NCBI GenBank assembly: GCA_903813345.2
Contig: CAIIXF020000004.1
Location: 26,101,985 to 26,165,984, forward strand
Length of the DNA stretch: 64,000 bases
Direction of reading: 5' to 3'
From: Owenia fusiformis
Taxonomy: Eukaryota; Annelida; Polychaeta; Sabellida; Oweniidae
Notes under the pieces: generated by a model
What the model saw: the letters and a program-made list of their open reading frames with translations, nothing else
The model's database searches: none
Told to the model about the DNA's origin: nothing
Position numbers and translations under genes: made by a program
Shown: positions 45,301 through 55,867 of the stretch, piece after piece
Layout of the letters: the number at the start of each line of letters is the position of its first letter
How positions within the stretch are numbered: position 1 is the first letter of the stretch

Positions 45301-48300
45301 TTTAGCTTCAATAATTTCTTACTTCTTAACTCTCATGAAAACGTTAATTTAAAACAATTTCATCAAATTAACATAACATATGAATTCACAATATATAATA
45401 TATGTCAAAATAAACCTAAAAAATAATTAAAACCTAATATATATTGATAAAAATCATCATTTCAAAAAGTGGTCCGAGTTGTCTAGGGTCCGAGTTGTCT
45501 TGGGTCCGAGATGTCTTGGGTCCGAGTTGTCCAGGGTCCGAGTTGTCCTGGGTCCGAGTTGTCCGGAAACCAGTTGAACCATTTTTGCAGGCCTATTTTG
45601 GAGTAAGTTAAGCTTTTTGCCAAACCTTTTTTCATAAGAGAGTTACTCATCCCCTAGTCCAGTTCAGTATGGAAGGCCTGTTGTCCAACTAAATGTAACA
45701 GAAATTAAATGCTAAGCCAATTACACATCAATTGCCACACAGGAAGGTAACTTGGCACAGTGCTAATTTTACCACCTCTCATAATGGTCAAGATTACTCA
45801 GTCATACATGACAGTTACATTATGATCTTGGTACCATTTTATGGAGAATAAATGAGGATTTTTACCACTACCTTTGTATTTTAAAGAAACTGCTTAGGAT
45901 TCCAGTAATTTGGATTTGAAGTTGGGTATACTTTTTTGTGGACGCCCTGTACTTCAGATCTGCAGTACATGTCTCTGGGGCAATGTGTGGTTCAAGCACG
46001 ACAAAGGTTTTAAATGCATTAAACTGGTTACCACTTGAAACACGAAGATATCATCACAGAATGTACCTCATGTATAAAGTATCTAACTCTCTGTCCGTTT
46101 CCTATGTCAACGGAACTTTTGAGAAATATGAGCATCGCAACGTCAATGTAAATCTAAGGCAGATTAGAAAGTACCAACTTCCAAGGAAGAGGGGCAGCTT
46201 ATTGTCACGATCATGTGTTCTCAGATGCATAACAGAATGGAATGGTCTTAATGCCAACACTAGAAATTCTCAATCATTGGCCTCCTTTAAAAGACTATTG
46301 AAATTAACGCATGGCAACTCATTGATTACAACCATGGATATGGAAATTAAGAGGAGTCAAGAGATACCATTAAACAGAATCAGATGTGATTTGTTCCTTC
46401 GCTCCCAGCTTCATGCTCACAACTTTACTACTGTGGATTCGCCTGTTTGTTTATGTGGCATAGAATCTGAAACGTTGAGACATTTTTTCTTCAGATGTAA
46501 TCTTACAAGGCCAACCATGAAAACTTTGTTCGGTGAAGTCCAGCAAAATTTCCCAGAAATCAACTTCAAAGATTTGCCCCAACTTGAAAAAATACATACC
46601 CTGCTCTATGGTTGCGACAGGATGAGCAAAGCAAAAAACATAGAATTGGTAAAACTATTCGCATCCCATCTCGAGACCATTAGTAAAAAAAGATAGAATA
46701 CTTACGGCCTTTTGAACAGCCCCTTTTAAGTCACGCACATACACAGGAAGAGTTTTATATTGTATCTTTGATCTATTTATATATATATATTATTTACGTA
46801 TATCATATGTCATTTTAATATATAAAAAGACATGGCTAGTAATGCCATTGAAATAAATTTATAAATTAAAAAAAAATTGACAGACTGTGTCCAAAATGGC
46901 TAATGCCTCCAGGACTTTTGCAGACTTTGTACCTTAAAAATCTTCCCATGAGATGTAACCCAGGGCTTTTGCTTTGCAGGATCATTAGCCATTGCCCAAA
47001 TGCCAAAAACCTGCTCCATGAAGGGATTTGAGAAAAAATTAGGAACTTGGTCATCAGTCCTAAGCATTCCACCAGTCCAGAATTCATACAAGTTATCTGC
47101 TGCTTTCCCCTCTAAACCACCTGAAATTATTGATAATCATAACTTTAGTATTAAGTTATTTACTTATAGTTGATTAATTTATTTCTCCTGTTTATCTCAA
47201 AAGTCGATGAATTAGTGATGGCAATGATAAAAAAGAATCCAGGAACAGTCCATAAAACAATGTACCTATCTTCACCATATTGTCTGCAACTTTCATAACA
47301 TCTTCATAACTAGTTTGGCCATCCTTATCAGTATCCCAAACAAAGATTCCAGTCACTGCTTTCCTTAGCCACAACCTAGGAAGATCACTAAGTCGTACCT
47401 AAGAAATTACACCATTATCAGGCCCATAGCCAGGATTTGCAAGTTTTCAAAAATTTCCAGGGGTGTTCACATTTGACAATTTTGGCCCAAATATGGCTAA
47501 AATCACTTGAGAAGTGCTCAAAATGGTGGAAAACTGCATGATTTTGAAAGAATCTTTGGCCAGGGGGGCTGAACCTAACCCTGAACTGCCCGAACCCTGC
47601 GAACCCCCCCCCCCCCCTGGCTACGGGCCTGAATATCATTTGATCTACAATTGTTTTCATTGAGTGTTTGAGCTGGCTATAGTGGATGAAGGTCTATTTT
47701 AAGGAAGAAAAATCATACTATAATAAAATAATAACGGAATGGCCTTCAGGACTATCAATAGATGGCGAAAAATTCAGTGGTTTTAATAGCTTACTTTAAC
47801 ACATAAAATTTGCTCCAAATATATCCCCAGATAGATTTTATTGAAATTATCTAAAACCCTTTTGATTTTTAATCTCAAAACATGTTTCTAAATAAAAATG
47901 AAGGAAAATATGATATTTATTTGATTTGTGTAGTGAATTTGAACTTTTAAAACAGCAATGTTTACACACAAACCAATGGGCCAGGTGCCATCTATACGAG
48001 TCCTAGCTCCCATTATTGAGTTATCTGCATGATTGAAATCAACAAGACACTGATTAGCAACTGAATATTTGAGAATATTATAGTATTCAACATGTTTTGG
48101 AAAAATATAGGCCAGGTAATTTATTTTGTTGCTAGTCCACCTATAAATGACTGACATGTGTGATCATTGTAGTGAAGATGTTGATGTCATTAAATCACAT
48201 TTTCAAATGCCTAATTCATCTTACACTTAAAGGTGCAACAATTAGTGCAACGATCATGGACCAGTGTCAAAATGTACTGAAGTTTGGATATTTCATTCAA

Positions 48301-49756
48301 GACTAACATATATTTATGTTATCTTGATTAACATGATTTCAGCTGATATTCCTCTTGAAATGTGGTGAATCTTTAAAATCTATAAGTGGTCCCTTTATAG
48401 ATATTTTGAACTGAATTTTCACTTCTTAATGCTGAAATTTATAGTTTATTCATACATTTTAAAAAAAAAGGTTTGTCAAAGAAGATGTTAAGCCAAATGT
48501 TGCCCTGATAGCTCAGAAAAAGTAAAGATTTTCGAATTTTTTCTCTACAGTCCTTGTTGCCCCTTTAAATCCATTTTCCAGGTTTCAACATTGATAGGCT
48601 TTCCTGTCCTATGCATTGTTAAATAGCCAATAACAAGGCCCCTATCTTTAGATTGAATGAGTTTAATATTGAACACAATAAAACATCATGTAATAATGCG
48701 CACAATAAAACATGATGTGATAACATGCACAATAAAACATGATGTAATAATGTGCACAATAAACATTGATGTAATAATGTGCACAATTAAACATGATTTG
48801 ATAATGTGCACAATAAAACATGATGTAATAATGTGCACAATTAAACATGATTTGATAATGTGCACAATAAAACATGATGTAATAATGGGCACAATAAAAC
48901 ATGATGTAATAACATGCACAATAAAACATGATATGATAATGTGCACAATACAACATGATGTAATAACATGCACAATAAAACATGATGTGATAATGCGCAC
49001 AATACAACATGATGCAATAATGTGCACAATAAACATTGATGTAATAATGTGCACAATTAAACATGATTTGATAATGTGCACAATAAAACATGATGTAATA
49101 ATGTGCACAATTAAACATGATTTGATAATATGCACAATAAAACATGATGTAATAATGTGCACAATACAACATGATGTAATAACATGCACAATAAAACATG
49201 ATATGATAATGTGCACAATACAACATGATGTAATAACATGCACAATAAAACATGATGTGATAATGCGCACAATACAACATGATGCAATAATGTGCACAAT
49301 AAACATTGATGTAATAATGTGCACAATTAAACATGATTTGATAATGTGCACAATAAAACATGATGTAATAATGTGCACAATTAAACATGATTTGATAATG
49401 TGCACAATAAAACATGATGTAATAATGTGCACAATTAAACATGATTTGATAATATGCACAATAAAACATGATGTAATAATGTGCACAATAAAACATGATG
49501 TAATAACATGCACAATAAAACATGATGTGATAATGTGCACAATACAACATGATGTAATATTGTGCACAATAATACATGATGTAATAACTTGCACAATAAT
49601 ACATTATGTGATAATGTTCATAATTAAACACGATGTAATAACATGCACAATAAAACATGATGTGATAATGTGCACAATAAAACATGATGTAATAATGTTG
49701 ATATAGCAATGTTAAAGAATAAGAACAATACTCACTTGCTTTATTTTATCTTCCAT
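42324..49756 (-). CDS. Sarcoplasmic-calcium-binding/calexcitin-like EF-hand protein, paralogue 1
   Basis: Four coding exons on the minus strand: 49736-49756 (MEDKIKQ), 47266-47398, 46933-47120 and 42324-42554, all GT-AG, 190 codons plus stop. Phases are 0, 1 and 0. EF-hand loops: DTDKDGQTSYED (residues about 31-42), DFNSDGFISFEE and DTNHDGKISEKE in exon 4. The last region (DFMFNTDVSDNGNRFYG) lacks loop ligands. Length, three working loops of four and the C-terminal NGNRFYGPL stretch fit invertebrate sarcoplasmic calcium-binding protein/calexcitin/luciferin-binding-protein relatives; I cannot choose between them. Cytosolic Ca2+ buffer or sensor by family. Introns are inflated by a LINE nest (intron 3) and a minisatellite (intron 1). 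Confidence 0.88.
42660..42795. repeat. Small inverted and direct repeat (ATTCGATGGTTTCAAAAGTG)
   Basis: Three direct copies of AAAAGTGATATTCGATGGTT-like words face inverted versions (AAACCATC..AATATCACTTTT) just upstream, forming a hairpin-capable block in intron 3 of EF-hand gene 1. Confidence 0.55.
44041..45949. mobile_element. 1.9-kb TA-flanked TIR element inside the LINE
   Basis: Ends are CAGGGCGTCCACAAAAAAAG and its inverse, each bordered by TA (44039-44040, 45950-45951). Removing the element and one TA restores the LINE frame (..SLYFRSAV..). Arms of about 215 bp (44041-44255 and 45735-45949) match, for example TACCAAGATCATAATGTAAC. No transposase recognised. TA duplication and end type suggest a non-autonomous Tc1/mariner relative. 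About half of its length is a second, younger insertion. Confidence 0.85.
44657..45570. mobile_element. 914-bp foldback element with 9-bp flanking duplication
   Basis: Flanked by CAGTTGAAC on both sides (44648-44656 and 45571-45579). The arms are built from tandem GACAACTCGGACCCAG words (left, four to five copies; right, six in inverted order). A related GACCCAAGACAACTCGG word recurs inside at about 44905 and 45105. A 9-bp duplication is typical of Mutator-like elements, but other families cannot be excluded. The 115-codon frame over the left arm reflects the repeat. Confidence 0.7.
47417..47634. mobile_element. ~218-bp MITE in intron 1 of EF-hand gene 1
   Basis: ATCAGGCCCATAGCCAGG at the left and CCTGGCTACGGGCCTGAAT at the right form inverted ends, with a C homopolymer just inside the right end. 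It lies about 19 bp from the exon 2 acceptor. Same end type as the candidate at 7750-8065. Confidence 0.6.
47640..48640. other. Intron 1 of EF-hand gene 1, unique part
   Basis: AT-rich intron. An 89-codon minus-strand frame (47888-48157) has no recognised domain and no clear splice borders. Confidence 0.4.
48657..49709. repeat. 27-bp minisatellite in intron 1, about 39 copies
   Basis: The unit is GCACAATAAAACATGATGTA followed by ATAATGT. Because 27 is a multiple of three and few units carry stops, frames of about 300-350 codons stay open on both strands. These translate to nine-residue repeats (for example MCTIKHDVI) and are not genes. A higher-order period of 270 bp (ten units) is visible: 48841-49056 and 49111-49326 encode the same string. 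The array ends about 20 bp short of the exon 1 donor. Confidence 0.95.
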
Positions 49757-49779
49757 ACTAAATTGTAGCATGAGTGCAA

Positions 49780-50720
49780 CTTGGACTGATTATTTAGTAG
49801 ACCTACCGTTGAAAGTACTACTCTACATCTTTTTAATAACATTTTTATTTGGTTTCCATGGTAACTACATTCATACGAGTAAAATAAATTAAATTGTGAA
49901 AAGCATTAAGTTAAGCTATCAAAATTTATTTTGTATAGTGTATCAAAAGCTCGGTGCAAAGAGCAACAGATAAATTGCTATGTGCGTTAGACAACATTTG
50001 AATTATATCATTAAAACTACAGTTCTAGTTTTAATGTAATATTATGTATACAGTTACTGTTTTAGAGCGTGTGACATATATTAATAATTAAAAACACTAC
50101 TACTTCTACTCTACAATGAACAAACTAATCTTATCATTTATACTCAAGGAAACCTACTTATCACATTCCAGTTTAAAGATCCAAGTAGCACTTAATTCCA
50201 GACATTTATTTTTTGGTTGTAGGTATTTTTTCTAAGATTTATGTATGTTTCTTTTTTTTATTGCTTTTCTCCTTATTTTCTATCTTTCAAAAACAGTTTT
50301 ATGTCTTGTCGTCTTTATTACAGTTATGTAATTTAATCATATGTAACTATATACACCCGTATGGGTGTCAGTTGCCTGTACACTAACCATTGATATAATC
50401 ATGGGCTTTCAATTAGAAGGTTATGCAACTCTGTGTAATAACATGAGACCTTCAAAATGAGCAATGCCATGCTTCCCCTTTATGCGTAATATTTCAAAAA
50501 GTATTAGATAAATGTATATGTTTTAGTATTATTTTGATTAAAAATCAATTTTCAAAAGGATTAAAGCATAAAATATATTCAATCTCATGTAAAAGTAAAG
50601 AAAAAAGACCAATAAGAATATGAGGTATCAAGATGTTCTCTTTCAGTATTGCATTGTGTATGTAGGAAATATGGAAAGTTACCTTCCCTTCTAGTTGAAA
50701 GCCCATGATATAATTGATGA
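49780..50720. other. 5' flank of EF-hand gene 1
   Basis: Presumed promoter region, AT-rich. Bases about 49880-50010 resemble 57768-57900 in the same orientation (GTGAAAAGCA, CTATTTTGTATAGT, TTGCTATGTGC words), which suggests a duplicated flank. No promoter element could be singled out. Confidence 0.4.
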
Positions 50721-50729
50721 ATAAACAAA

Positions 50730-51129
50730 TACTGTACTCCCACTAATATTTTATGTACTCCCATTATATTTCGCGTTTTTGGCATTTTGAAATTTCGCTT
50801 CTATTATATTTCGCTAATTTTCAGCTTTCTGAAATTTTGCAGCCAATCATTTTCGCGGATTTGTCATACAAGATCACTCTTTCGACTTTGATATCAGCCA
50901 TGGTTGTTCCTTCGCCTGATGATTTTGGCTTCTAATTAAGCCATTTCGTTTGAATATTCATTTTAATAGCATGATATTATGCATGATCTTTCATCTAATT
51001 TCTCTTTTCAAAACTCGAAATGCCACATTTTTACCTGTTATCGCCCAGCACTATATTTCGCAAATTTTCCAAATCTCACGAAAAGCACAAAATATAGTAG
51101 CGGGCGAAAATTACTGGGAGTACAGTATG
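50730..51129. mobile_element. ~400-bp MITE with ACTGTACTCCCA ends
   Basis: ACTGTACTCCCACTAATATT at the left and TTACTGGGAGTACAGT at the right are inverse. The interior is rich in TATATTTCGC and GAAATTTCGC words. Non-coding, despite several short frames. Confidence 0.7.
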
Positions 51130-51255
51130 CAAACTGTAAGATTTATTTCTATAGTAAAATATGATCATTACATACACATGCTGTGGCTTTGAAATACAAC
51201 ATTATACCATGTATACAGCATTAACATGAGTAAATGATTCAACCAGACCAAATCT

Positions 51256-51462
51256 ATTCTCTTCAACTCAAGTTGATAGAATGTTTAGTAAGGTCATTTC
51301 TCTTCAACTCAAGTTGATAGAATGTTTAGTAAGGTCATTTCTCTTCAACTCAAGTTGATAAAATGTTTAGTAAGGTCATTTCTCTTCAACTCAAGTTGAT
51401 AGAATGTTTAGTAAGGTCATTTCTCTTCAACTCAAGTTGATAGAATGTTTAGTAAGGTCAAT
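51256..51462. repeat. 41-bp tandem repeat, five copies
   Basis: TCTCTTCAACTCAAGTTGAT followed by AGAATGTTTAGTAAGGTCATT repeats five times. Each unit contains the hairpin-capable CAACTCAAGTTG. A 26-base T run follows at about 51508. Confidence 0.9.
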
Positions 51463-52014
51463 GGATGATCTGACAATCTACTTATCAATGACCACTTTCC
51501 TTCAAGTTTTTTTTTTTTTTTTTTTTTTTTCCTTCAAGTAGTCTTAACCTTCTTCACTTTAATCTTTATTGTCATTTATAGGACAAAATTATTGTACACT
51601 TAAAACTTATATTAAGAGACATATGTTTCACTTCTATACAGCAAAAAATGAGTTCAACTTTTACTTCATCATTGTCCAAAGAACATATTTTTCTTTTTCA
51701 TAACAAGAGAAAGGGGGCATTATTTAGTTTTCAAAAATATTTAACTAAATCAAAATATTCTGTACTTTAAACAACAGTATCAACATTTTTTGGAGGTCAT
51801 GATTATAATATGATGACATCGTTTTCTCTTCATCTCTAACTAGCTGGAGTCAAGCTTTGTGAAATATTAAGTGAATTAGTCTTATATGAAACAAGCATTA
51901 AAATGCATTCCAATATGATATGATAAGTATTTGATGGAGTTGACATTTTACCCTTTTTGAATGTGTACTGAAAGCTGCAGGGAATTGATTATACATTTTC
52001 TGAAGTTTCAAAGT

Positions 52015-54681
52015 TTAAAAGTCAAGTAAAGGTCCAAAGAATCTATTTCCATTATCATTGACATCAGTATTGAACAAAAAATCGTCAAAGGCATCAACCA
52101 ATTCTTTTTCTGCGATTTCCCCATCATGATTTGTATCAAGGTAATCAAACTGCAATCTAGCCAGACTTGGATCCAGCTTCAAGGCCTTCCAGAAGATCAA
52201 GAACTCTTCAAAGCTTATAAATCCATCAGAGTTGAAGTCAAGGGCCTGTAATATTAAAATATATAATGTTATGTTCTGTTGCGATCTCTCTGAGTCTAAG
52301 TTCCTTATTTTTGTGCAGAACCCCATAAACCTAAATCTCCCCAAACTATATGTATGCTTACTAAATGAGACAGAGTTAACATTTTTGGTTGTGACTTGGT
52401 ATTTAATTGCCAGGAATTTTGGTTATATTTTGGTTTGGTTATTGTGGAAGAGTTTTTAGAATTAGCTTTAAATAAGCAATTTATCTGCATTACGGAAGTT
52501 ATTTATTATTTATTTATTTATTAATCCTATAAAAAGTATGTACAAAAATGCAGCATGATAAATACTGAGATGCCCAAAGGGCATATATTGGTATTAATCA
52601 AGAGCTTAAAAAAAGTCTACAATAAAAAGGTAACTAGCCCTAATGGCCGACACTATGTACATGCAATTTACAGGGATACAATAAAATACAATTAAAAGTG
52701 ATGATATGCCTAATGAGATTGATTTAAACTGCTATCATTAATATTTTGAAATACGGTTGGATTTATATGATTTCTTGAAATGGGATAAGTTATTTGCTTG
52801 TTTAATTGTGTCATTAAGTGTGGACCAAAGGGAAGGTCCATGGTATCTTATAGAGAATTTGTTCTAGGCTGTGTTTATTTAGTATTAGTGATACTTTGAT
52901 ATTTTGTTTTCAACATATTTAATGTAAACTTTCAAAGATAATTTTTCATCGACAGTAACTCCTAGAAAGGACATCGTGCTCACTTGCTTTACAGTTTGTT
53001 GTCTTATGTTAATGTCCAAATTTAGGTCTTTGCTTTTACCAAATAATATCCAATTTATTTTGTCAATATTCAGTGAAAGCTTATTCGCTCTTATCCAATC
53101 GTCGATTTTTTCCAATTCCAATCAGTTATCAAAATCAAAAGATTAACTCAGAATCAACTCAGAACTTTTGCAGGCCTTTAAGGAAATATACCTTGAATAG
53201 ATTCTCCCAAAATGTTACCCAGGGCTTCTTTTCTGCACCATTAGCCATTGTCCACAAGCCAAGTACCTGTTCTTCCATTGGTTTTGAGTACCATTTTTCA
53301 TTCCCAGCTGCTTCTTCATGGCCATAGATGGCCCTCTTCCAGAATTCATATAATTTGTCAGCTTCTTTTCCACTTAAATTGCCTAGAATTTAATGAAATC
53401 AAGTTGCTTACAAGGCTTTAAAGAAGTTAGATTCTTAATAAAAAACAAATTAGTTTACTCCTTATTATGGTTATTGTAAAAATGAATGAAAAAGTGAATA
53501 AAAGTAATTTTGGCAATTAAAATCATGTCTTGATAAAAGGTCAGTTAATTTACTCCTCTTTTATTTTAAAATTGAATGAAATTAATGTTGGCAATTAATT
53601 TTATATCTTAATAAAAGGTCAGTTAGTTTACTCCTCTTTTGTATTTTAAAATTAAATGAAATTAATGTTGGCAATTATGTATCTTAATAAAAGGTCAGTT
53701 AATTTACTCCTCTTTTGTATTTTAAAATTGAATGAAATTAATGTTGGCAATTATGTATCTTAATAAAAGGTCAGTTAGTTTACTCCTCTTTTGTATTTTA
53801 AAATTGAATGAAATTAATGTTGGCAATTATGTATCTTAATAAAAGGTCAGTTAGTTTACTCCTCTTTTGTATTTTAAAATTGAATGAAATTAATGTTGGC
53901 AATTATGTATCTTAATAAAAGGCCAATTGATTTATTCCTAATGATGGTTGTAAAAGTGAATAAGATAAATGTTGGCAATTAATATCACATCTTGATAAAA
54001 GGCCAGTTAATTTGCCCCTTGTGATTATCTTAAAAGTGAATGAATTTAATAATGGCAAATGATCAAAACCATTCAACATTTCATTAATACACATTACCTA
54101 TTTTCACAATATTGTCTGCAACAGTCAAAGAATCTTGTAAACCTAATTGGCCATCCTTATCACCGTCCCACACAAAGATTACAGTCAATATCTTCCTCAC
54201 CCACAGTCTTGGAAGATCACTTATTCGTACCTAAGGGATTATACCAATGTCAATTATATCATTATATAACCATGATAGAATGAATATAACAAAGCTTTTA
54301 ATATTATTGAATAACATTTTTAAAAGCTCAAATCTATTTAATCTTGAATAAATTTTTCCAGATTTTAACATTGTGAGCTTTATGTCTTGCTAATTTTCAG
54401 TGACCCAATTGCTAGTTCCCATCTTCACTAGACTTGACTAATGCAGTTACTCATTTTCCCCTTATGTCAGTATTTCGGTACTTTAAATAACAACATCTGT
54501 ATCTACAAGACCATTTTTGGTCAGAACAGCTTTGTGTTTACATTACATTCAAAGTTATTTAGGCAATGATGAATATATAATAAATGAAACATTCAATACA
54601 ATAAAACATGATGTAGTAATATGTACAATGCAATGATTAAAAATTAGAACAGGTACTCACTCCCTTTGTATTATCCTCCAT
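52015..54681 (-). CDS. Sarcoplasmic-calcium-binding/calexcitin-like EF-hand protein, paralogue 2
   Basis: Four exons, minus strand: 54661-54681 (MEDNTKG), 54098-54230, 53192-53382 and 52015-52245, GT-AG throughout, 191 codons plus stop, with the same phases as paralogue 1. EF-hand loops: DGDKDGQLGLQD near residue 30, DFNSDGFISFEE and DTNHDGEIAEKE in exon 4. A fourth, ligand-poor region ends NGNRFFGPLLDF. Exon 3 differs most from paralogue 1 (three bases longer; FWKRAIYGHEEAAGNEKWYS versus FWTGGMLRTDDQVPNFFSNP), while exons 2 and 4 are close. The head-to-tail arrangement shows tandem duplication. The intact frame and splice sites suggest both copies are expressed. Exact subfamily uncertain. 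Confidence 0.9.
52500..53121 (-). mobile_element. LINE 3' fragment in intron 3 of EF-hand gene 2
   Basis: Minus-strand RT palm/thumb remnant (WIRANKLSLNIDKI, FGKSKDLNLDINIRQQTVKQ, FLGVTVDEKLSLKVYIKYVE) followed by 3' UTR and a TAAA-type tail near 52500. Same family as the copy at 55868-57372. Its 5' break lies about 70 bp from the exon 3 donor. Confidence 0.8.
53440..54060. repeat. 76-bp tandem repeat in intron 2 of EF-hand gene 2, about seven copies
   Basis: The anchor AAAAGGTCAGTTA recurs at about 53539, 53617, 53693, 53769, 53845, 53921 and 53999 (76-78 bp apart). The middle copies are nearly identical and the edge copies are diverged. Confidence 0.9.
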
Positions 54682-55860
54682 GTTGAAGTATGTTACAATG
54701 CTCTAGTTGAACTAAATATTTAGCATACAGTGGAACTTGTGTAAGTGGAACACCTTTGATAAAAAGCACTGTCACTTAGCATTTTCTGAAAAAAAATTTG
54801 CGATCAAGATTATGGATTTTGCGATTTAAAAACTAAGGATTTTGCGAAGATTTTGCATCAACATTTTGAATTTGCGAGATAAACACTATGTTTTTTGTAA
54901 GGATTTTGCGTTGAAAAGTTGAAATTTGCGGATCTCTTTCAGATCAAAGATTTCAAATAGTGGCGGAGCGGAATTCATCAATTTAACCAAGTCTTTGAAG
55001 TGCCTCTCTATACTTTTCATTGTCTGAATTGTATTGCACATCCCTATAGATCACCCCTAGTCCCCTATAGATCGTAAAACTTACCAAATAGTGAAAACAA
55101 ACTTCCTACTTCGCCAATCAAGAGAGTTCCAGCATGCACCGCGGTAAACACTAAACCGGAAATAAAACTATTGCAAATTACGAACTCAGAATAGATACCA
55201 AGTATGTCTGTTTAAGCAGAACATTACCGTCTATAAGCATGAAAATCACGAGAAGGAATGACGGATCTGATCGGACTTGACTTCAATGTATCCACAAAAT
55301 ACCCCACTAACAAAACTATGGCGTCTGTTTGTTTACAAAAATAATTTATTTCTTTTTCACGGAAATACTTATCAATACTGGAAGAATTCACGCTAATTTA
55401 TATTTAAAGTAACACAGATGGATGTCCGATATATGTATAGGGCAAAGCATATTCAAGAAGGTAAAGAAATATTTAGCTTTTACAATTATATGCGTCAACT
55501 CCAATAAAAAGCTCCAAATTTCTTTTTTTTGCGTTTTTTTTAGGGCTAAATCAGGAATTTTGCAATCAACAGCCGATTTTGCAGAATCGCAATGCGATTG
55601 CAGAAACGCAGATTTCTAAGGGGACAGAAAGTATTCCACTTGGGAGGTATTCAACTTTCAGATGTTCATTTATCTATGAGTCAATAGGTTGGGGAACTTT
55701 AAAAAAAGTACCACTCATAGAGGTGTTCTACTTAGAACATTTTGTGGCAACTTAATTTGGTGGACTTGCAATATTATAATGCACTAATGGTACTAATTTA
55801 CATGGTACTAAAATTACAAGGGAATTTGGCGGCTACTTGATTTGACCTTTTTCAACAATT
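54682..55860. other. 5' flank of EF-hand gene 2
   Basis: Contains a likely MITE: ACAGTGGAACTTGTGTAAGT near 54729 with a loosely inverted GGTGTTCTACTTAGAAC near 55723. Between them is a TTTTGCGA-word-rich region (54800-54930 and 55550-55610). No coding exon recognised and no promoter motif singled out. Confidence 0.35.
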
Positions 55861-55867
55861 TAAACAA

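Larger units (their letters stand above)
43570..46876 (+). mobile_element. Non-LTR retrotransposon 3' half, interrupted by a TIR element
   Basis: The plus-strand RT begins at LFADDTSLYCP (the catalytic FADD box, about 43577). It continues through SWSRVWKLTFNATKSAQVTF, HLGLILDQHLKFDDHI and LPHFEYCDIVFG to about 44040. After the 44041-45949 insertion the frame resumes with YFRSAVHVSG..NWLPLE and runs to a stop at 46694. The C-terminus carries a CLCGIESETLRHFFFRC zinc-finger-like motif. A poly(A)-like tail ends near 46876, only about 57 bp from the exon 3 donor of EF-hand gene 1. The 5' end is missing. It lies in intron 3 in antisense to the host gene. Confidence 0.85.

Noticed and set aside
47888-48157. 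89-codon minus-strand frame in intron 1 of EF-hand gene 1
   Set aside because: No domain, no convincing splice borders, and the flanking exons already join perfectly without it.
48657-49709. Open frames of 349, 348 and 302 codons on both strands
   Set aside because: They are the 27-bp minisatellite read in several frames. Repeats of nine residues, open on both strands, lying in intron 1 of a well-supported gene.
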